A stretch of 64,000 nt of DNA from Kribbella flavida DSM 17836 (GTDB lineage: Bacteria > Actinomycetota > Actinomycetes > Propionibacteriales > Kribbellaceae). The translations under genes and the position numbers were made by a program. Shown here in pieces: positions 61,286-64,000 of this stretch. The DNA lies in NCBI RefSeq assembly GCF_000024345.1, contig NC_013729.1:2542001-2606000 (forward strand). The letters are read 5' to 3'. Each line of letters begins with the position of its first letter. Position 1 is the stretch's first letter. Under the pieces are notes generated by a model. The model did not search any database. It was not told the DNA's origin and was given only the letters and a program-made list of their open reading frames with translations.

Positions 61286-61827
61286 CAGCTTCCCCCCGGT
61301 GCCGGGCCGCTGGTGCGGTCCGGCACCGACGCGGCGACGCGGAGGTCGGCGTACACCTCGCCCAGTCGCGGCAAGGTGTAGTGCGCGTTCAGGCCGCTCG
61401 GGTTCGGCAGGATCCAGATCCGGGTCGCACCGATCGTGCGGTCCTGCGGGCCCATCGCCGCCTTCGGCTCGCCGAACGCGGTCCGGTACGCCGTGACGCC
61501 GACGACCGCGAGCCACTCCGGCGCGTACTCCAGCACCTTGCGGACGAGATTCTCGCCACCGGCCTGGTACTCCGCCCGGCTGAGCTCGTCGGCCCGGGCG
61601 GTCGGCCGGTCGACCACGTTCGTGATGCCGAGCCCGAGGTCCAGCAATTCGGCCTGCTCGGCGGGCAGTAGCCGGCGCGGCGTGAAGCCGGCCAGGTGCA
61701 GCGCCGGCCAGAACCGGTTGCCCGGCCGGGCGAAGTGGTGCCCGGTCTGCGCCGACACCAAGCTCGGATTGATCCCGCTGAACAGCACACGCAGTCCGGG
61801 CCGGATCAGATCGGGAAGTTCCTGCAT
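61282..61827 (-). CDS. mug: Mismatch-specific uracil/thymine DNA glycosylase (Mug type)
   Basis: A 181-aa glycosylase of the MUG/TDG branch, which removes U or T from G mismatches. Motif 1, LFSGINPSLVSAQTGHHFAR, has the Asn of GINPS that activates water. The second motif is WILPNPSGLNAHYT with the base-flipping loop. RPGNRFWPALHLAGF is also typical. It starts at ATG 61827. The C-terminus is Pro/Gly-rich. Confidence 0.94.
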   Translation of the reverse strand: MQELPDLIRPGLRVLFSGINPSLVSAQTGHHFARPGNRFWPALHLAGFTPRRLLPAEQAELLDLGLGITNVVDRPTARADELSRAEYQAGGENLVRKVLEYAPEWLAVVGVTAYRTAFGEPKAAMGPQDRTIGATRIWILPNPSGLNAHYTLPRLGEVYADLRVAASVPDRTSGPAPGGSC

Positions 61828-61861
61828 GCCGAAACCCTAGGCCGCCGACGCCACGACGTAT

Positions 61862-61908
61862 CGTCAACCCGGGGTTGACGCTCACAGATCGTCAACCTAG
61901 GGTTGACG
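61862..61908. promoter_or_regulatory. Paired 19-bp palindromic operators of the ClpC2-like gene
   Basis: CGTCAACCCGGGGTTGACG (61862-61880) and CGTCAACCTAGGGTTGACG (61890-61908) are almost identical perfect palindromes, centres 28 bases apart, ending two bases before the ATG. They are placed for autorepression by the HTH-containing product. Confidence 0.88.
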
Positions 61909-61910
61909 AC

Positions 61911-62624
61911 ATGACTCCCGCACCGAACCTGCAGCAACTGATCGACCTCATCCGCGCGGACGCCGGCAGCGACGACGTGCTCGCCCAGCTCGCGACCGCC
62001 TCGAGCACCATCACCGACCTCAACGCGACGTCCGACGCGGCGCTCGGCTACTTCGTCGACCGCGCACGTGGCGCCGGCAAGTCCTGGGTCGAGATCAGCG
62101 CCGTGCTCGGCGTCAGCAAGCAGGCCGCGCACAAGCGGTTCGCCGACGCCTGGCCGGGCAAGCTCGACCTCGAGCGGTTCACGCTGCGCACCAAGGTGGT
62201 CATCCAGGCCGCCTCCGGCATCGCCCGGGAGCGTGGCCAGAGCTTCGTCGGCACCGAGCACCTGCTGCTCGGTCTTTTCACCGAGCCACAGTCGGTCGCC
62301 ACCCTGCTGATGACCGAGGCGGGCCTCACCGAGCACGACGTGCTGGCCGCGATCGACGCCGAGGTTCCGCCGTCCGCCGGCGGTGAGCCCGGCGCCACCA
62401 AGGAGCTGCCGATGACCCCGCGGGCGTCGCACGTGATCGGGCAGGCGGCCGAGCAGGCGTTGCTGCTCGGCCACAACTACATCGGCACCGAGCACCTGCT
62501 GCTCGCCTTCTACCAGTACCCGGACGGGGTCGCGGCCAAGGTCCTGATCCAGCTCGGCCTGACCGAACAAGCGGCCCGGGACGGAGTCCGGGCCGCACTC
62601 GAGAAGCTCACCGGCACCCAGTAG
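61911..62624 (+). CDS. Clp N-domain protein with HTH (ClpC2-like), likely autoregulator
   Basis: A 237-aa protein with no AAA+ ATPase domain. The N-terminal part (about 25-85) includes KSWVEISAVLGVSKQAAHKR, a helix-turn-helix. The rest is two Clp_N-like repeats: GQSFVGTEHLLLGLFTEPQS (about 107) and GHNYIGTEHLLLAFYQYPDG (about 187). This order matches mycobacterial ClpC2, a Clp N-domain decoy that represses its own gene and binds ClpC1-targeting antibiotics. Two 19-bp palindromes upstream are likely its own operators. ATG 61911 is two bases after the second. The next gene follows after nine bases. Confidence 0.87.
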   Translation: MTPAPNLQQLIDLIRADAGSDDVLAQLATASSTITDLNATSDAALGYFVDRARGAGKSWVEISAVLGVSKQAAHKRFADAWPGKLDLERFTLRTKVVIQAASGIARERGQSFVGTEHLLLGLFTEPQSVATLLMTEAGLTEHDVLAAIDAEVPPSAGGEPGATKELPMTPRASHVIGQAAEQALLLGHNYIGTEHLLLAFYQYPDGVAAKVLIQLGLTEQAARDGVRAALEKLTGTQ

Positions 62625-62627
62625 TTT
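62622..62627 (+). promoter_or_regulatory. -10 box TAGTTT containing the upstream stop codon
   Basis: TAGTTT ends six bases before GTG 62634. Its TAG is the stop codon of the ClpC2-like gene, so a separate leaderless promoter may drive the serine hydrolase. Confidence 0.4.
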
Positions 62628-62633
62628 GGCCCC

Positions 62634-63947
62634 GTGCCCGACTGGACAGAGAGACTGAAGCACCTGGCCGCCCAGTACGACGTGCCCGGCGCGGTGCTCG
62701 GGATCTGGGCCGACGGGCAGCAGACCGTCGCGCCGTACGGCGTGCTCAACCGGGCGACCGGTGTGGAAGTGACCGCCGACTCGGTGTTCCAGATCGGGTC
62801 GGTCAGCAAGCCGTGGACCGCGACGATGATCGTCCAGCTGGCGGCCGAGCAGCGGCTGTCACTGGACGACCCGGTGCTCTCGTTGTTGCCGGAGGCATCC
62901 ATCGATCCACGGATCACCGTCCGGCAGCTGCTCACCCACGGCAGCGGGATCGACGGCGACGTGTTCACCGACACCGGCCGCGGTGACGACTGCGTCGAGC
63001 GGTACGTCGGGCTGCTGGCCGACGTGGACCAGCTGTTCGAGCCCGGTACGGCGTACTCGTACTGCAACGCCGGGTTCGTCCTGCTCGGGCGGATCGTCGA
63101 GGTGCTCGACGGCCGGACCTGGGACGAGTCGCTGCGGGCGCGGCTGGTCGAGCCGCTCGGACTGAAGTCGACCGTGACGCTGCCCGAGGAGGCGATCCTG
63201 CACCGGGCCGCGGTCGGTCACCTCGCCGGCGACGGAACGCCGGTGACGACCTGGCAGCTGCCGCGCAGCATCGGCCCGGCCGGGTTGATCACGCAGAGCG
63301 CGGGCGACCTGCTCGCCTTCGCCCGCCTGCACCTGGACGACGACCGGTACGCTGGGATGCGCGAGCCGCAGGTGTCCTACCCCGGCGGCGGTGTCGGCGG
63401 GCTGACCGAGATCGGGCTGACCTGGCGGCTGTACGACTGGTCCGGGCGCACGCTGTTCGGGCACGACGGGATGACCATCTCGCAGCTGGCCTTCCTGCGC
63501 ATCGACCCGGAGGCGAACGTCGCGTTCTGCCTGCTCACGAACTCCGGCAACGCGCCGGCACTGTTCGAGGCACTCGCCACCGAGGTCTTCACCGCGCTGA
63601 CCGGAGTGGGCGTCCCGGCCGGTCCGCAGCCCGACGACGATCCGGGCGAGCGGATCGACGGCGAACTGTGGGGCGAGCGGCACCTCGGCCGGTACGAGCG
63701 GGAGAGCGTGGCGATGGAGGTGCTGCGCCGCGACGGGAAGCTGGTGCTGACGTTCCAGGCGACGGGCGACCGGCTGGCGTTCGCCGAGGAGCCGGTGCAG
63801 GAGTTCGAGCTGCACCCGGCGGCGCCGCTCGACGGTGACCACTTCGTCCTTCGCGAGGCCGAGGATCAGCCGTGGGCGCCGGTCACCTTCCGGCCGGGCT
63901 ACGTGTTCAACTCGGGCCGGGTCACGCCGCGGGTCCGTTCTCGATGA
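62634..63947 (+). CDS. Serine hydrolase (class C beta-lactamase-like)
   Basis: A 437-aa penicillin-binding-protein-like hydrolase. SxxK is SVSKPWTA near residue 62, YxN is YSYCNAGF near 142, and the third element is FGHDGMT near 280, HDG in place of KTG. A C-terminal lipocalin-like domain (about 330-437) is typical of cytosolic esterases of this fold. No signal peptide is present, so it is probably an esterase or D-amino peptidase rather than a true beta-lactamase. GTG 62634; the stop overlaps the next gene by ATGA. Confidence 0.93.
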   Translation: MPDWTERLKHLAAQYDVPGAVLGIWADGQQTVAPYGVLNRATGVEVTADSVFQIGSVSKPWTATMIVQLAAEQRLSLDDPVLSLLPEASIDPRITVRQLLTHGSGIDGDVFTDTGRGDDCVERYVGLLADVDQLFEPGTAYSYCNAGFVLLGRIVEVLDGRTWDESLRARLVEPLGLKSTVTLPEEAILHRAAVGHLAGDGTPVTTWQLPRSIGPAGLITQSAGDLLAFARLHLDDDRYAGMREPQVSYPGGGVGGLTEIGLTWRLYDWSGRTLFGHDGMTISQLAFLRIDPEANVAFCLLTNSGNAPALFEALATEVFTALTGVGVPAGPQPDDDPGERIDGELWGERHLGRYERESVAMEVLRRDGKLVLTFQATGDRLAFAEEPVQEFELHPAAPLDGDHFVLREAEDQPWAPVTFRPGYVFNSGRVTPRVRSR

Positions 63948-64000
63948 GCCTGCGGCCGGTCGATCTGGCCCGGCGGGCCGGAGTGTCGACCCAGCTGATC
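63944..64000 (+). CDS. MerR-family regulator, N-terminal fragment
   Basis: ATG 63944 overlaps the hydrolase TGA. The 19 codons to the window edge, MSLRPVDLARRAGVSTQLI, are the first helices of a MerR-type winged HTH, where LARRAGVSTQ is the recognition part. The rest lies outside the window. Confidence 0.75.
   Translation, partial: MSLRPVDLARRAGVSTQLI

Noticed and set aside
62634..63947. Beta-lactamase conferring resistance
   Set aside because: No signal peptide and HDG instead of KTG; more likely a cytosolic esterase of the same fold.

Overview
The window is chromosomal DNA from a high-GC actinobacterium. Evidence: almost every third codon position is G or C, GTG starts are common, many genes overlap by ATGA or GTGA, and it carries an S-(hydroxymethyl)mycothiol dehydrogenase, actinobacterial-type LeuA and RecO-UppS, a SigE-family ECF factor and a SapB-type lanthipeptide cluster. 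The lanthipeptide enzyme set (LanKC plus a prolyl oligopeptidase) is the architecture known from flavipeptin of Kribbella flavida, so Kribbella or a close relative is the best guess; this is inference. I saw no rRNA, tRNA, CRISPR array, transposase or phage gene.

Layout. 1-4.8 kb: truncated PPOX/F420-type oxidoreductase, divergent AraC regulator, leuA behind a Leu-rich leader peptide and hairpin, and a GNAT-Nudix fusion. 4.8-9.6 kb (minus): MacB/FtsX-type ABC exporter with two ATPases and a 1039-aa permease, joined through a 40-codon bridging ORF. 9.7-14.1 kb: hydrolase-OsmC fusion, aldo/keto reductase plus NmrA-like reductase, ECF sigma factor with membrane partner. 14.2-18.9 kb: recO and uppS, separated by a minus-strand accessory insert (PIN toxin-antitoxin pair, secreted protein, frameshifted lipoprotein gene). 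19-22.7 kb (minus): drug-type ABC exporter with a two-component system. 22.9-24.6 kb: mycothiol-dependent formaldehyde oxidation. 24.6-29.3 kb: zinc island (zur, znuB, znuC, znuA, divergent YibE/F) around one Zur-type box. 29.4-34.9 kb: EboE-like TIM barrel, LacI regulator, and two secreted carbohydrate-active proteins with related discoidin domains. 34.9-44.5 kb: DUF305 lipoprotein, then a complete ram/amf-like class III lanthipeptide cluster: synthetase, 44-aa precursor with nine consecutive glycines, prolyl oligopeptidase, two ABC half-transporters and a convergent RamR-like regulator. 44.7-48.5 kb: TetR-controlled flavin monooxygenase, small membrane protein, a second toxin-antitoxin-like pair, ABM protein. 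48.6-51.8 kb: glyS, lipoprotein, dusB. 52.2-57.7 kb: DUF1028 protein, LigD-type polymerase-domain protein, giant helical-repeat protein. 57.8-64 kb: Rsm22-like methyltransferase, TetR with divergent alpha/beta hydrolases, Mug-type glycosylase, ClpC2-like protein under paired operators, serine hydrolase, start of a MerR gene.

The most interesting parts are the lanthipeptide cluster, the leuA attenuator, the bridging ORF built by a start-region duplication, dispersed intergenic palindromes present in pairs, and operator palindromes that can be assigned to their regulators by position.
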